Counted from the stretch's first letter, positions 1 to 7,862 are shown. The stretch is 39,161 nt of DNA from Nocardiopsis salina YIM 90010 (GCF_000341025.1 NZ_ANBF01000133.1:30763-69923); one strand, 5' to 3'. The notes: generated by a model from the sequence alone, not told the origin. Numbers and translations are program-made.

Positions 1-1
1 C

Positions 2-322
2 TCGGACGCTGTCTACGCCTGCGGCCCCATGCCGATGCTGCACGCGGTCACCGCTGTGGCCGACCGGTACGGGTTGCCCGCGCAGGTGTCGGTCGAGGAG
101 ACCATGGCCTGTGGTACCGGCATCTGCATGACCTGCGTGATCCCGGTCGTGGGCGGGGACGGCATCACCCGCATGGTGCGCTCGTGCGTGGACGGCCCCG
201 TCTTCCGGGGCGAGCAGGTGCGCTTCGACGACGTCGGTTCCATCCCCTTCGACGCCCTGGGCGCACCCGGGTGGAAGGGCGCCGCCGGACGCGGTGTCGA
301 GCAGGACCGCGACATCGCCTGA
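2..322 (+). CDS. pyrK: dihydroorotate dehydrogenase electron transfer subunit, C-terminal fragment
   Basis: The gene runs in from upstream, so only the last 106 or so codons are visible; the frame is open from base 2. In family members this FAD/[2Fe-2S] subunit passes electrons from PyrD to NAD+ in the fourth step of UMP synthesis. The visible part begins with the end of the ferredoxin-reductase NAD-binding fold (VYACGPMPML). It continues with the iron-sulfur site ETMACGTGICMTC, followed by a fourth cysteine in RSCVDGP, giving the C-x4-C-x2-C-x(n)-C pattern of PyrK. It ends 30 bases before pyrD, its expected partner, so the two very probably form one operon and one complex. The family assignment is secure; the N-terminal FAD domain cannot be checked. 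Confidence 0.9.
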   Translation, partial: SDAVYACGPMPMLHAVTAVADRYGLPAQVSVEETMACGTGICMTCVIPVVGGDGITRMVRSCVDGPVFRGEQVRFDDVGSIPFDALGAPGWKGAAGRGVEQDRDIA

Positions 323-352
323 TCTCCACAGCACGACCCGACGGGTAGGACC

Positions 353-1294
353 GTGAACGTAACCCTCAGGACCAGGGTGGGCGGCCTCGAGCTGCCCAAC
401 CCCGTGGTGACCGCTGCCGGATGCGCCGGAGCGGGCCGCGAGCTCGCCCAGTTCTTCGACATCGCCTCACTCGGGGCGGTGACGACCAAGTCGGTGATGC
501 TGGAACCGCACGCGGGCAGACCGGCGCCGCGCATGGCCGAGACACCCAGCGGCATGCTCTCCACCACGGGGATGCAGGGCCCGGGGCTGGACGTGCTGCT
601 GCAGCGCGATCTGCCGTGGTTGCTCTCCCGCGGGGGCCGCGCGATCGTGTCGTTGGCCGGGGCCGGGGTGGCCGAGTTCGGTGAGCTCGCGCATCGCCTG
701 TCCGAGGCGGAGGGGATCGGCGCGATCGAGGTCAACCTGTCGTGCCCCGACCCGGAGAGCGCCGCGGGCCGCACGTTCGCCGACGATCCGGCCCGCGCCG
801 GGGAGGTCGTGGGGACGGTCCGATCGAGGGCCGGAGCGCAGCTGCCGGTGCTGGCCAAACTCGCCGGCGACGTCCCCGACATCGTGGAATCGGCGACCGC
901 CTGCTCCGAGGCCGGGGCCGACGGGCTCTCGATGATCAACACCCTGCGCGGCATGGTCGTGGACACCCGGACCCTGCGCCCGGCCGTGGCCGGAGGGCTG
1001 GGCGGGTTGTCCGGGCCAGCTGTACGCCCCATCGCGGTGGGCTGCGTCCACCGCGTGCACGAGGCCCTGCCCGAGGTTCCCATCATCGGTATGGGCGGCG
1101 TGCGGACCGGGGAGGACGTCCTGGAGTTCATGGCCGCAGGGGCCAGTGCCGTGGGGGTGGGAACCGTGAACTTCTCCGACCCCTCCGCGGGTGCGCGGGT
1201 CCTGCGCGAGTTCACCGAGGCGCTCGAGGAACGGGGTTTCGCACGCGCCGCCGACCTGGTCGGCGCGGCTCACCGGACCGGACCGCGCGGCTGA
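353..1294 (+). CDS. pyrD: dihydroorotate dehydrogenase, class 1B catalytic subunit
   Basis: This FMN enzyme of 313 residues oxidises dihydroorotate to orotate in pyrimidine synthesis. The GTG start at 353 follows a weak purine stretch (TAGGA) and gives the usual N-terminus. Visible signatures are the TTKSV lysine (about residue 46), the loop AETPSGML near residue 62, NLSCP with Cys131 as the class 1 catalytic base, and the FMN phosphate region GMGGVRTGEDVLEF near 245. A cysteine base plus an adjacent pyrK points to the NAD-linked class 1B type. One oddity: the segment after AETPSGML reads STTGMQGPG, where I recall Asn and Ile-Gly in many class 1B enzymes. This may be lineage variation. The length is normal and no frameshift is seen. 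Confidence 0.93.
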   Translation: MNVTLRTRVGGLELPNPVVTAAGCAGAGRELAQFFDIASLGAVTTKSVMLEPHAGRPAPRMAETPSGMLSTTGMQGPGLDVLLQRDLPWLLSRGGRAIVSLAGAGVAEFGELAHRLSEAEGIGAIEVNLSCPDPESAAGRTFADDPARAGEVVGTVRSRAGAQLPVLAKLAGDVPDIVESATACSEAGADGLSMINTLRGMVVDTRTLRPAVAGGLGGLSGPAVRPIAVGCVHRVHEALPEVPIIGMGGVRTGEDVLEFMAAGASAVGVGTVNFSDPSAGARVLREFTEALEERGFARAADLVGAAHRTGPRG

Positions 1295-1396
1295 TCCGCA
1301 GTCGGCCGGAAGGTGCCGGGAAGAGCTCCCCCGCGCCGTGCGGAACGTGTCCGAACCGGTCCCGGGTCGCCGGCATGAAGCCGTCCGCCATGGGAA

Positions 1397-1419
1397 GTGC
1401 ACCCCTCGGTGGTGTGCAC
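1397..1419 (+). other. inverted repeat in the pyrD-pyrF gap
   Basis: GTGCAC at 1397-1402 and GTGCAC at 1414-1419 form a short imperfect hairpin (6 bp, one mismatch, then 2 bp). The 220-base gap between pyrD and pyrF holds nothing else that I can name. Its role is unknown; it could be a weak RNA hairpin or a protein-binding site. Confidence 0.25.
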
Positions 1420-1514
1420 ATGACAGTGACCGTGCGCCGTTTCGGGCCTTCGTGTGGGCCCGTCCGGTGCCGCACCGGCCACGGGGCCGGTGGCACACGA
1501 TTGGAGAATCCGAC

Positions 1515-2222
1515 ATGACCGTGTCCTCAGCGCCCATCGCCGTCGCGATCGACGCCAAGGAGATCGAGACGGCGGCCACCTGGGCCTCTGCGGTGGCACC
1601 GCACGTGAGCACGGTCAAGGTGGGGCTGGAACTGTACTTGCGCTACGGTCCCGAGATCGTCAGCGCGGTACGAGGCGCCAACAAGGTCGGGGTCTTCCTC
1701 GACCTGAAGCTGCACGACATCCCCGCGACCGTGGCGGGGGCCGCGCGCAGCGTCGCCGGTCTCAAGCCCTCCTACCTGACCGTGCACGCCAGTGGCGGCT
1801 CCGACATGGTCAGGGCCGCGGTCGAGGCGGCACCGGACACCGATATCGCTGGTGTGACGGTTCTGACGTCGATGGACGAGGCCGATCTGGAGCAGGTGGG
1901 GCTGCTCGGGCCGGCCCGCGACGCGGTACGCCGCCTTGCGGTGCTCTCGGTGGAGGCGGGCGCCCGCGCGCTGGTGTGCTCGCCCCAGGAGGTGGCCATG
2001 GTCCGCTCGGAGGTGGGCCCCGACATCACCCTCATCACACCGGGCGTGCGCCCGGCAGGGGCGGACCGGGGTGATCAGTCGCGGGTTGCCACACCCGAGG
2101 AGGCCGTCGCAGCGGGCGCGGATCTTCTGGTCATCGGACGGCCCATCACCCGGGCATCGGATCCCGGCTCGGCGGCCGCATCCATCGCGGCGGCGGTCCG
2201 GCGTGCCGGTGTCCGTGTCTAG
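1515..2222 (+). CDS. pyrF: orotidine 5'-phosphate decarboxylase, type 1 (short form)
   Basis: This 235-residue protein catalyses decarboxylation of OMP to UMP, the last step of de novo UMP synthesis. The frame is open well upstream, but ATG 1515 has GGAG 8 bases before it and matches the family N-terminus (VAIDAKE). Catalytic residues are visible in FLDLKLHDIPAT: Asp63, Lys65 and Asp68, with Lys35 in VKVGLE. The phosphate-binding end is TPGVRP...GRPITRASDP. The length and motif order are those of the short type 1 enzyme. From memory, Streptomyces and Mycobacterium carry the longer type 2 form, so this is an uncommon choice for the phylum. It lies 220 bases after pyrD on the same strand. Confidence 0.93.
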   Translation: MTVSSAPIAVAIDAKEIETAATWASAVAPHVSTVKVGLELYLRYGPEIVSAVRGANKVGVFLDLKLHDIPATVAGAARSVAGLKPSYLTVHASGGSDMVRAAVEAAPDTDIAGVTVLTSMDEADLEQVGLLGPARDAVRRLAVLSVEAGARALVCSPQEVAMVRSEVGPDITLITPGVRPAGADRGDQSRVATPEEAVAAGADLLVIGRPITRASDPGSAAASIAAAVRRAGVRV

Positions 2223-2256
2223 GGTCCGCTGCCGGGCCCGGCGGTGGATTCGTCGG

Positions 2257-2271
2257 GTCCGGTAGCCGGAC
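2257..2271 (+). terminator. possible terminator after pyrF
   Basis: GTCCGG at 2257-2262 and CCGGAC at 2266-2271 form a perfect 6-bp hairpin with a 3-base loop. A 12-bp GC palindrome (2231-2242) lies just before it. Together these are a plausible GC-rich end for the pyr transcript. There is no U tract. Confidence 0.4.
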
Positions 2272-2356
2272 TTGAGTAGGCGCCCCCGTGCTCACAGTTG
2301 TGGCTTAACGATGGCCGTTATTGCGTGCGTCCAAAATCCGATTCCGGCAGCCCTGA

Positions 2357-2370
2357 GTGACCCGGGTCAC
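2357..2370. promoter_or_regulatory. CRP-like palindrome upstream of mihF
   Basis: GTGACCCGGGTCAC is a perfect 14-bp palindrome and fits the CRP-family core GTGA-N6-TCAC. A further GTGACC lies at 2377-2382. It sits about 220 bases upstream of mihF in a 368-base gap with no gene. Binding by a CRP/FNR-type regulator is inference. Confidence 0.4.
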
Positions 2371-2416
2371 CGCTCTGTGACCGTTCCAGGTGACACGTTC
2401 TCCGCTACTTTCAATC

Positions 2417-2441
2417 AGGACCAAAGTCCTGGATTTGGTCC
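2417..2441 (+). promoter_or_regulatory. two mutually exclusive hairpins in the mihF upstream region
   Basis: GGACCAAA (2418-2425) pairs perfectly with TTTGGTCC (2434-2441) across an 8-base loop. The overlapping pair AGGAC (2417-2421) and GTCCT (2426-2430) forms a smaller hairpin, so only one can form at a time. It may be a DNA operator or an RNA switch. The rest of the 2223-2590 gap holds only a small GCCCT-GAA-AGGGC hairpin near 2490-2502. Confidence 0.4.
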
Positions 2442-2590
2442 CCGAGGGCAGCTACTTGATGACTGTGCGTAGTTAGTTCGATGAAATAGGCCCTGAAAGG
2501 GCACTTTACGTTGCCTAACGGGGGTCAGACCTACTAACTTGCGCAGGCGTCCGCCCTCTACACACGAGTAGAAATCCGAGGTGACCCGGC

Positions 2591-2914
2591 GTGGCCCTTC
2601 CTCCCCTCACACCCGAGCAGCGGCATGCGGCTCTCGAGAAGGCCGCCAAGGCCAGAAAAGAGCGCGCAGAGGTCAAGAACAAGCTGAAGAACGGCGGCGT
2701 CTCGCTGTCCGAGGTGCTCTCCGAAGGCCTCAAGGACGACGTCATCGGCAAGATGAAGGTCTCGGCACTGCTCGAGTCCCTTCCCGGTGTCGGCAAGGTC
2801 CGTGCCAAGCAGATCATGGAGCGCCTCAACATCGCTGAGTCGCGCCGTGTGCGCGGCCTGGGCACCAACCAGCGCGCCGCGCTGGAAGAGGAGTTCGGCG
2901 ACCTCACCAAGTAG
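2591..2914 (+). CDS. mihF: actinobacterial integration host factor, mIHF family
   Basis: A basic, helical nucleoid protein of 107 residues, unrelated in sequence to the HU-like IHF of proteobacteria; the family binds and bends DNA. The GTG start at 2591 has GAGGTGA ending 6 bases upstream. Residues 1-60 are charged and helical (KAAKARKERAEVKNKLK). Then comes the helix-two-turn-helix-like segment ALLESLPGVGKVRAKQIMERL at about 60-80, and a conserved tail, RGLGTNQRAAL. Length and motifs are normal for the family. It sits between pyrF and gmk, the usual actinobacterial position, and has its own long upstream region with several palindromes. A strong hairpin ends the gene at 2936-2969, so it is probably transcribed largely alone. 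Confidence 0.93.
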   Translation: MALPPLTPEQRHAALEKAAKARKERAEVKNKLKNGGVSLSEVLSEGLKDDVIGKMKVSALLESLPGVGKVRAKQIMERLNIAESRRVRGLGTNQRAALEEEFGDLTK

Positions 2915-2935
2915 AACCCCCGAACACCGCTGACC

Positions 2936-2969
2936 GCCCGTTCGCGTCTCCCCACAGACGCGGACGGGC
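2936..2969 (+). terminator. intrinsic-type terminator after mihF
   Basis: GCCCGT-T-CGCGTCT (2936-2949) pairs with AGACGCG-G-ACGGGC (2956-2969) around a 6-base loop, leaving one internal mismatch. It begins 21 bases after the mihF stop. Only a weak T-rich stretch follows. Confidence 0.75.
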
Positions 2970-2983
2970 GCGTTCGTTTCCGG

Positions 2984-2992
2984 TGGTATAAC
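2984..2992 (+). promoter_or_regulatory. candidate extended -10 promoter for gmk
   Basis: TGGTATAAC fits an extended -10 element (TGn followed by TATAAC). It lies just after the mihF terminator and about 100 bases before gmk. No clear -35 is seen. Confidence 0.5.
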
Positions 2993-3094
2993 TGGAGCTT
3001 CCCGCGACGTACGCGGCACGTCCCGCACACACGCCGCACGGGGCGGCGGCCGATCCCGGACGGCCCCGCGGCCCTTCACGTCGGCGCACAGCGA

Positions 3095-3703
3095 ATGGAA
3101 GCCCGAACACAGATGTCAGCTGAGCCCGGAGCCCAGTCCCAGCAGGCCGAGAAGCGTCTGATCGTCCTGTCCGGCCCCTCCGGAGTGGGCAAGAGCACCG
3201 TCGTTGCGGCCCTGCGCCGCGAGCACCCCGACGTGTGGCTGTCGGTCTCGGTCACCACTCGCGCACCCCGGCCGGGTGAGGAGGACGGGGTCCAGTACCA
3301 TTTCGTCAGCGACGAGGAGTTCGACGAACTCATCGCGGGTGACCAGCTCCTGGAGTGGGCCCAGTTCGCCGGCAACCGCTACGGAACTCCCCGCGCGCCC
3401 GTCCAGGCCCGGCTGACCGCAGGACTCCCCGTGCTGCTCGAGATCGAGCTCCAGGGTGCCCGTCAGGTCCGTGAGACCATGCCCGAGGCCCTGCACGTCT
3501 TCCTCGCCCCGCCCTCCTGGGACGAGCTGGTTCGCCGCCTCACGGGCCGCGGCACCGAGGCCGAGGAGGTCATCCAGCGCCGCCTGGAGACCGCCAAGGT
3601 CGAGCTCGCCGCCGAGAAGGAGTTCGACACCACCCTCGTCAACACGTCGGTACAGGATGTGTGCGGCGAGCTGCTAGCGTTGATGGCTGCGCCCAAGGTG
3701 TGA
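3095..3703 (+). CDS. gmk: guanylate kinase
   Basis: This enzyme phosphorylates GMP to GDP with ATP, in the cytosol. The 202 residues carry the P-loop GPSGVGKS (about 27-34) and the GMP-binding segment [21 protein letters not shown]. They also carry YGTPRAPV, the strand [14 protein letters not shown], and a lid region with [21 protein letters not shown] 3095 is taken as the start; a second in-frame ATG lies at 3113, and neither has a strong ribosome-binding site, so the first six residues are uncertain. A likely promoter is at 2984. rpoZ follows 109 bases later on the same strand, the standard actinobacterial pairing. Confidence 0.95.
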   Translation: MEARTQMSAEPGAQSQQAEKRLIVLSGPSGVGKSTVVAALRREHPDVWLSVSVTTRAPRPGEEDGVQYHFVSDEEFDELIAGDQLLEWAQFAGNRYGTPRAPVQARLTAGLPVLLEIELQGARQVRETMPEALHVFLAPPSWDELVRRLTGRGTEAEEVIQRRLETAKVELAAEKEFDTTLVNTSVQDVCGELLALMAAPKV

Positions 3704-3812
3704 TAGCGCGGGAACCAACACGACCTGCGCAGCGCCCCGGAGCGCGGCCCGATCCAATTCATCCACCTCGCGGCTTTCGACGAGCCGGAGACCGTCCCTG
3801 GGGGTATTCGAA

Positions 3813-4079
3813 GTGGCTGGTACCGAGCCCGTCGCCGAAGGCATCACCAACCCGCCGATCGACGACCTGCTGGAGTGCGTCGACAGCAAGTACAGCCTGG
3901 TGACCATGGCCTCCAAGCGGGCCCGCCAGATCAACGCCTACTACGCTCAGCTCGGCGAGGGCCTGCTGGAGTACGTCGGCCCGCTGGTCGAGACGCAGGT
4001 CCAGGAGAAGTCCCTCTCCATCGCTCTGCGCGAGGTCCGCTCCGGGCTGCTGACCGCCGAGCCCTACGAAGGCAACTGA
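3813..4079 (+). CDS. rpoZ: RNA polymerase omega subunit
   Basis: Omega (88 residues) helps fold beta-prime and assemble RNA polymerase. The conserved core is intact: [31 protein letters not shown], and [19 protein letters not shown] 3813 is preceded by GGGGGT at 8-base spacing and gives the usual short N-terminus. It lies between gmk and coaBC as in other actinobacteria. Two hairpins follow its stop (4087-4104 and 4127-4150), so the transcript probably ends or is reduced here before coaBC. Confidence 0.95.
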   Translation: MAGTEPVAEGITNPPIDDLLECVDSKYSLVTMASKRARQINAYYAQLGEGLLEYVGPLVETQVQEKSLSIALREVRSGLLTAEPYEGN

Positions 4080-4086
4080 GGCGTCC

Positions 4087-4150
4087 CCGGCGGGTGACCG
4101 CCGGAGGCCCTCCACCGGCGCGCCGTGCCGCCCCCGGGGTCGGGGGCGGC
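4087..4150 (+). terminator. tandem terminator hairpins after rpoZ
   Basis: The first hairpin is CCGGCGG (4087-4093) with CCGCCGG (4098-4104) and a 4-base loop. The second is GCCGCCCCC (4127-4135) with GGGGGCGGC (4142-4150) and a 6-base loop. Both stems are perfect. No U tract follows, which is common in high-GC genomes. Confidence 0.65.
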
Positions 4151-4175
4151 CGTCGCGCCTGGTAGAACTCCTTCC

Positions 4176-5393
4176 GTGAGTGACAGACACATTCCCCAGG
4201 TGGTCCTCGGCGTCGGGGGCGGCATCGCCGCCTACAAGGTGTGCGAGCTGCTGCGGCGGTTGACCGAGTCGGGCCACCGGGTGCGGGTCGTCCCCACCGA
4301 CGAGGCCCTGCGCTTCGTCGGCGAGCCCACGTGGGCCGCCCTGTCCGGGCAGCCGGTCGAGACCGGCGTGTGGGACCGCGTGCACGAGGTTCCCCACGTA
4401 CGCATCGGACAATCGGCCGACCTGGTGTTCGTGGCCCCCGCCACCGCCAACATCCTCGCCAAGGCCGCCGCCGGCCTCGCCGACGACCTGCTGACCAACA
4501 CCCTGTTGACCGCCCGCTGTCCGGTCGTGTTCGCCCCGGCGATGCACACCGAGATGTGGGAGCATCCTGCGACCCGGGCCAATGTCGAGACCCTGCGCTC
4601 CCGCGGAGCCGTCGTGCTCGACCCGGCCGAGGGGCGCCTGACCGGCTCCGACAGCGGGCGAGGACGCCTGCCCGATCCCGTCGAGCTCCACGAAACCGCG
4701 CGCCTTGCCCTGCGTCGCAGCGGGGGCGCCGATGACCTGGCCGGACGCCGGATCGTGATCTCCGCAGGCGGAACCCGCGAGGCCATCGATCCCGTCCGGT
4801 TCATCGGAAACCACTCCTCCGGCAAGCAGGGCTACGCACTCGCCCGCACCGCCGCCGCCCGCGGCGCCGATGTGACCCTGATCTCGGCCAACGTCTCACT
4901 TCCCGATCCGGCGGGGGTGGATGTCATTCCTGTCACGTCTGCTGCCGAGCTCGCCGAGGCCGTGAAGGAGCACCGCGTGGGAGCGGATGCGGTGGTCATG
5001 GCCGCTGCCGTCGCCGACTTCCGGCCCAGCAGCAGAGTGGGTTCAAAGATCAAGAAGTCCGGCGGTGAACCCGATCCGATCGAACTCACCGAGAACCCCG
5101 ACATCCTCGCGGATCTGGTGCGAACGCGTGCCGAACGCGCTCCGGCGCAGACAGTCGTGGGTTTCGCGGCCGAGACCGACGACGTGGTCGCCCACGGCCG
5201 CGCCAAACTGGAGCGCAAGGGGTGTGACCTGCTCGTGGTCAACCAGGTCGGCCGCGGGCGTGCGTTCGGGACCGACGACAACCAGGCCGTGGTCCTCGGT
5301 ATCGACGGATCGACGACCGAAGTTCCGCGTGGACCCAAGGAAGACCTCGCTGACCAGGTATGGGACCTGGTTCTCGAACGGCTGTACGGGTAG
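4176..5393 (+). CDS. coaBC: bifunctional phosphopantothenoylcysteine decarboxylase / phosphopantothenate-cysteine ligase
   Basis: This enzyme makes 4'-phosphopantetheine, a precursor of coenzyme A, in two steps. The N-terminal CoaC flavoprotein domain (about 1-185) shows [12 protein letters not shown], the FMN region [20 protein letters not shown], and [13 protein letters not shown] for substrate recognition. The C-terminal CoaB domain (about 190-405) begins [20 protein letters not shown], with [10 protein letters not shown] for nucleotide binding, AAVADFRP, and KIKK. The frame is open further upstream, but GTG 4176 gives the family N-terminus. Upstream codons would fall inside the preceding hairpin. 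TAGAAC seven bases before this GTG suggests a leaderless message. The product of 405 residues is normal for the family. Confidence 0.94.
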   Translation: MSDRHIPQVVLGVGGGIAAYKVCELLRRLTESGHRVRVVPTDEALRFVGEPTWAALSGQPVETGVWDRVHEVPHVRIGQSADLVFVAPATANILAKAAAGLADDLLTNTLLTARCPVVFAPAMHTEMWEHPATRANVETLRSRGAVVLDPAEGRLTGSDSGRGRLPDPVELHETARLALRRSGGADDLAGRRIVISAGGTREAIDPVRFIGNHSSGKQGYALARTAAARGADVTLISANVSLPDPAGVDVIPVTSAAELAEAVKEHRVGADAVVMAAAVADFRPSSRVGSKIKKSGGEPDPIELTENPDILADLVRTRAERAPAQTVVGFAAETDDVVAHGRAKLERKGCDLLVVNQVGRGRAFGTDDNQAVVLGIDGSTTEVPRGPKEDLADQVWDLVLERLYG

Positions 5394-5427
5394 ATTCGCG
5401 AAGAGACTCCGCCAGAGGACTGGATTT

Positions 5428-5443
5428 CGTACCGCTCGGTACG
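5428..5443 (+). other. small hairpin after coaBC
   Basis: CGTACC (5428-5433) pairs with GGTACG (5438-5443) around a 4-base loop, 35 bases after the coaBC stop. It may be a weak terminator. Confidence 0.3.
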
Positions 5444-5506
5444 CCACACTTCACAAGGGCGTCCGCGGTCTGCCCGTCGGGGTGGGCCGCAGGGTTCGCC
5501 CGCCGA

Positions 5507-5527
5507 CGGTCCCTATACAGTGGACCG
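5507..5527. promoter_or_regulatory. metK promoter -10 flanked by an inverted repeat
   Basis: TATACA at 5514-5519 is a good -10 box. It is enclosed by CGGTCC (5507-5512) and GGACCG (5522-5527), a perfect 6-bp inverted repeat with a 9-base spacer. A repressor bound here would block the promoter. No convincing -35 is seen. The leader from here to metK is about 110 bases and contains a hairpin, TCCCGC-TCAG-GCGGGA (5556-5571). Confidence 0.45.
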
Positions 5528-5635
5528 ACGACAACCAACCGCGACGGTCGGTATTTCCCGCTCAGGCGGGATCCCCGGATACCGTTCGGCGCATCGTCCA
5601 TGTCAGCCAGCAGCCGCTGCAAGGAGCCACGTAAC

Positions 5636-6829
5636 GTGTCCCGCCGCCTTTTCACCTCCGAGTCGGTCACCGAAGGCCATCCCGACAAGATGGCCGACCA
5701 GATCAGTGACGCGATCCTCGACGAGATGCTCGCGACAGACCCCGCCAGCCGGGTCGCTGTCGAGACGCTGATCACCACCGGTCAGGTCCACATCGCGGGT
5801 GAGGTCACCACGCAGACCTACGTCGACATCCCCGCCATCGTGCGCGAGAAGATCCTCCAGATCGGCTACGACTCCTCCGCCAAGGGTTTCGACGGCGACT
5901 CCTGCGGGGTCAACGTCTCGATCGACGCGCAGTCCGCCGACATCGCCCAGGGCGTCGACACCGCCTACGAGGCCCGCGTCGAGCGCGAAGAGGACAAGCT
6001 CGACCGCCAGGGCGCCGGCGACCAGGGCCTGATGTTCGGTTACGCCAACCGGGACACCCCGGAGCTGATGCCGCTGCCGATCAAGCTCGCGCACTCCCTG
6101 TCCGAGCGCCTGTCCGAGGTCCGTCGCAACGGCACCGTTCCGTACCTGCGTCCCGACGGCAAGACCCAGGTCACCGTCGAGTACGAGGGCAACACCCCGG
6201 TCCGCCTCGACACGGTGGTCGTCTCCAGCCAGCACGCCGCGGACATCAACCTCGACGAGATGCTTGCGCCCGACCTGCGCGAGCACGTCATCCAGCCGAT
6301 CGTGTCCGCCTTCGGGCTGGAGTCCGACGACTACCGTCTCCTGGTCAACCCGACCGGCCGCTTCGAGATCGGCGGCCCCATGGGTGACGCCGGCCTGACC
6401 GGTCGCAAGATCATCGTCGACACCTACGGCGGTTACGCCCGCCACGGCGGTGGCGCCTTCTCGGGCAAGGACCCGTCGAAGGTCGACCGTTCGGCCGCCT
6501 ACGCCACGCGCTGGGTCGCCAAGAACATCGTCGCCGCCGAGCTCGCCGACCGGGCCGAGGTCCAGGTCGCCTACGCCATCGGCAAGGCCCACCCGGTCGG
6601 TGTGTTCATCGAGACGTTCGGCACGGAGAAGGTCGCCCCGGAGCTGATCGAGAAGGCCGTCAAGGAGGTCTTCGACCTGCGTCCGGCCGCGATCGTGCGC
6701 GATCTCGACCTTCTGCGTCCGATCTACTCGAAGACCGCCGCCTACGGCCACTTCGGCCGTGAGCTCCCGGAGTTCACCTGGGAGCGCACGGACCGTGCCG
6801 AGGCCCTGCGGTCCTTCGTGGGCGCCTAG
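5636..6829 (+). CDS. metK: S-adenosylmethionine synthetase
   Basis: MetK makes S-adenosylmethionine from methionine and ATP in a tetramer. The frame is open far upstream, but GTG 5636 is preceded by AAGGAG at 9-base spacing and gives the standard start, [18 protein letters not shown]. Key segments are [16 protein letters not shown] (ATP and metal), [12 protein letters not shown], the phosphate loop [19 protein letters not shown], and [14 protein letters not shown] near the end. The 397 residues match the family. It follows coaBC, with a 240-base gap that carries its own promoter, inverted repeat and hairpins. A 14-bp-stem terminator follows immediately. In many actinobacteria priA comes next; here it does not. 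Confidence 0.97.
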   Translation: MSRRLFTSESVTEGHPDKMADQISDAILDEMLATDPASRVAVETLITTGQVHIAGEVTTQTYVDIPAIVREKILQIGYDSSAKGFDGDSCGVNVSIDAQSADIAQGVDTAYEARVEREEDKLDRQGAGDQGLMFGYANRDTPELMPLPIKLAHSLSERLSEVRRNGTVPYLRPDGKTQVTVEYEGNTPVRLDTVVVSSQHAADINLDEMLAPDLREHVIQPIVSAFGLESDDYRLLVNPTGRFEIGGPMGDAGLTGRKIIVDTYGGYARHGGGAFSGKDPSKVDRSAAYATRWVAKNIVAAELADRAEVQVAYAIGKAHPVGVFIETFGTEKVAPELIEKAVKEVFDLRPAAIVRDLDLLRPIYSKTAAYGHFGRELPEFTWERTDRAEALRSFVGA

Positions 6830-6849
6830 TCCGGAGTGTCACCGCCGGC

Positions 6850-6881
6850 GGGGCGGACGGCTCGGCGGAGCCGTCCGCCCC
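6850..6881 (+). terminator. strong terminator after metK
   Basis: A perfect 14-bp stem (6850-6863 with 6868-6881) around a GGCG loop starts 20 bases after the metK stop. The sequence CGTTCGTGTG follows. It is one of the clearest terminators in the window. Confidence 0.85.
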
Positions 6882-6995
6882 GTTCGTGTGGGGGAGTGTG
6901 TTCTGGGACGGGAGCCGCACGGCACCACGGAATGAGTGCTACTACGTGTTATGAGGTATGCACGTATTGTCATACTGCTGTGCGGAGGTTGCACC

Positions 6996-7658
6996 ATGGC
7001 GGTGCCGAGGCTCATGACCGCGATCGGCCTGGCGGCCGTGACGACCCTGGCCGGGTCCGTCTCGGCCCCGGCGCAGGAGGATTCCGGCGGCGACGGCCCG
7101 CTGCGGGTCGCCCTGGAGGCCGACAGCGGGGAGGAGAGCCTCAACCCGGGGGACCGGGTCGAGTACACGATCCGGGTGCACAACTCCGGCGAGGACGATC
7201 TGGACGCAGCCCAGGTCGTGCATTTTCTGCCCGAGACGATGTCGCACGTCTCCGGGAGCGGGAACGCCGACCCCGACGGTTCGCAGGTCCGCTGGGAGCA
7301 GCCCTTGGAAGCGGGGGAGCGGTCGAACGTGGTCTCCACGGTCCAGGTGGTGAGCGTGCCCGAGGGAGGATCGCACTCCGCCGCCACCGTGTGTGTACGC
7401 CCCCAGGAGGGCGCCGCAGGTACGTGCACCGCCGTCGACCACCGCATCCACGGTGCCGTCCCCTGGACCGTCGTGACCTCCGCGGCCCTGCTCCTGCTCA
7501 TGGGAATCGTCGGGTCGGTCGGCTTCGTGCGCTACCGGGACTCGCGCAGACCCAGGCCCGAGCCGCCCACGCCCAGCAACCACACCCCGGGCTCGGTCCC
7601 CAACGTGCGCACGTTCCCCGGGGCAGCCAAGGTCTACCACCTGGACGTGCACCGCTGA
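6996..7658 (+). CDS. secreted/membrane-anchored DUF11-like protein
   Basis: A 220-residue exported protein without an assignable enzymatic role. GTG 6936 and ATG 6951 are possible starts, but ATG 6996 has GGAGG 7 bases upstream and gives a proper signal peptide (MAVPRLMTAIGLAAVTTLAG, likely cut near SAPAQ-ED). Residues 30-150 look like a DUF11/Ig-like fold: LNPGDRVEYTIRVHNSGEDDLDAA, then HFLPETMSHVSGSG. Two cysteines (TVCV and GTCT) could form a disulfide. A transmembrane segment (VVTSAALLLLMGIVGSVGF) is followed by a proline-rich cytoplasmic tail ending FPGAAKVYHLDVHR. DUF11 domains usually occur in surface proteins. It stands alone between terminators. Confidence 0.75.
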   Translation: MAVPRLMTAIGLAAVTTLAGSVSAPAQEDSGGDGPLRVALEADSGEESLNPGDRVEYTIRVHNSGEDDLDAAQVVHFLPETMSHVSGSGNADPDGSQVRWEQPLEAGERSNVVSTVQVVSVPEGGSHSAATVCVRPQEGAAGTCTAVDHRIHGAVPWTVVTSAALLLLMGIVGSVGFVRYRDSRRPRPEPPTPSNHTPGSVPNVRTFPGAAKVYHLDVHR

Positions 7659-7680
7659 GTGACCGCGCTGCAGGGCCGGA

Positions 7681-7704
7681 GGTGTGGACCGCGCGGTCCA
7701 CACC
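7681..7704. terminator. perfect 24-bp palindrome after the DUF11-like gene
   Basis: The two 12-base halves (7681-7692 and 7693-7704) are exact reverse complements, starting 22 bases after the stop of the DUF11-like gene. It can fold as a hairpin with a CGCG loop on either strand. The neighbouring gene is on the opposite strand, so a bidirectional terminator is likely. Thirteen bases overlapping its left half recur at 7755-7767. Confidence 0.55.
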
Positions 7705-7810
7705 AATGCGCCGACCGGGGTTCTGTGCGTTCGGGGCGAGGCCCCTGCCGGTGTCGGAGGTGTGGACGCTCAACAGCAGCGGCGCCGGCTCCGAGAGCGA
7801 GCACGACGAC

Positions 7811-7840
7811 GGGCCGCACCTCCGGAAGAAGGTACGGCCC
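7811..7840 (-). terminator. hairpin after the DUF349 gene
   Basis: GGGCCG and ACCT (7811-7821) pair with AGGT and CGGCCC around an 8-base loop, with one internal mismatch. It lies 23 bases beyond the stop of the minus-strand DUF349 gene and probably ends that transcript. Confidence 0.55.
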
Positions 7841-7862
7841 CCGCGCGGCGTCCGGTGAGTGG

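Noticed and set aside
5394-5635. SAM riboswitch in front of metK
   Set aside because: No SAM-I/IV-like core or pseudoknot arrangement could be recognised. The hairpins present are short and better explained as leader structure or an operator.
5360-5635. N-terminal extension of metK overlapping coaBC
   Set aside because: It would overlap the end of coaBC and add 92 atypical residues. AAGGAG before GTG 5636 and MetK homology fix the start.
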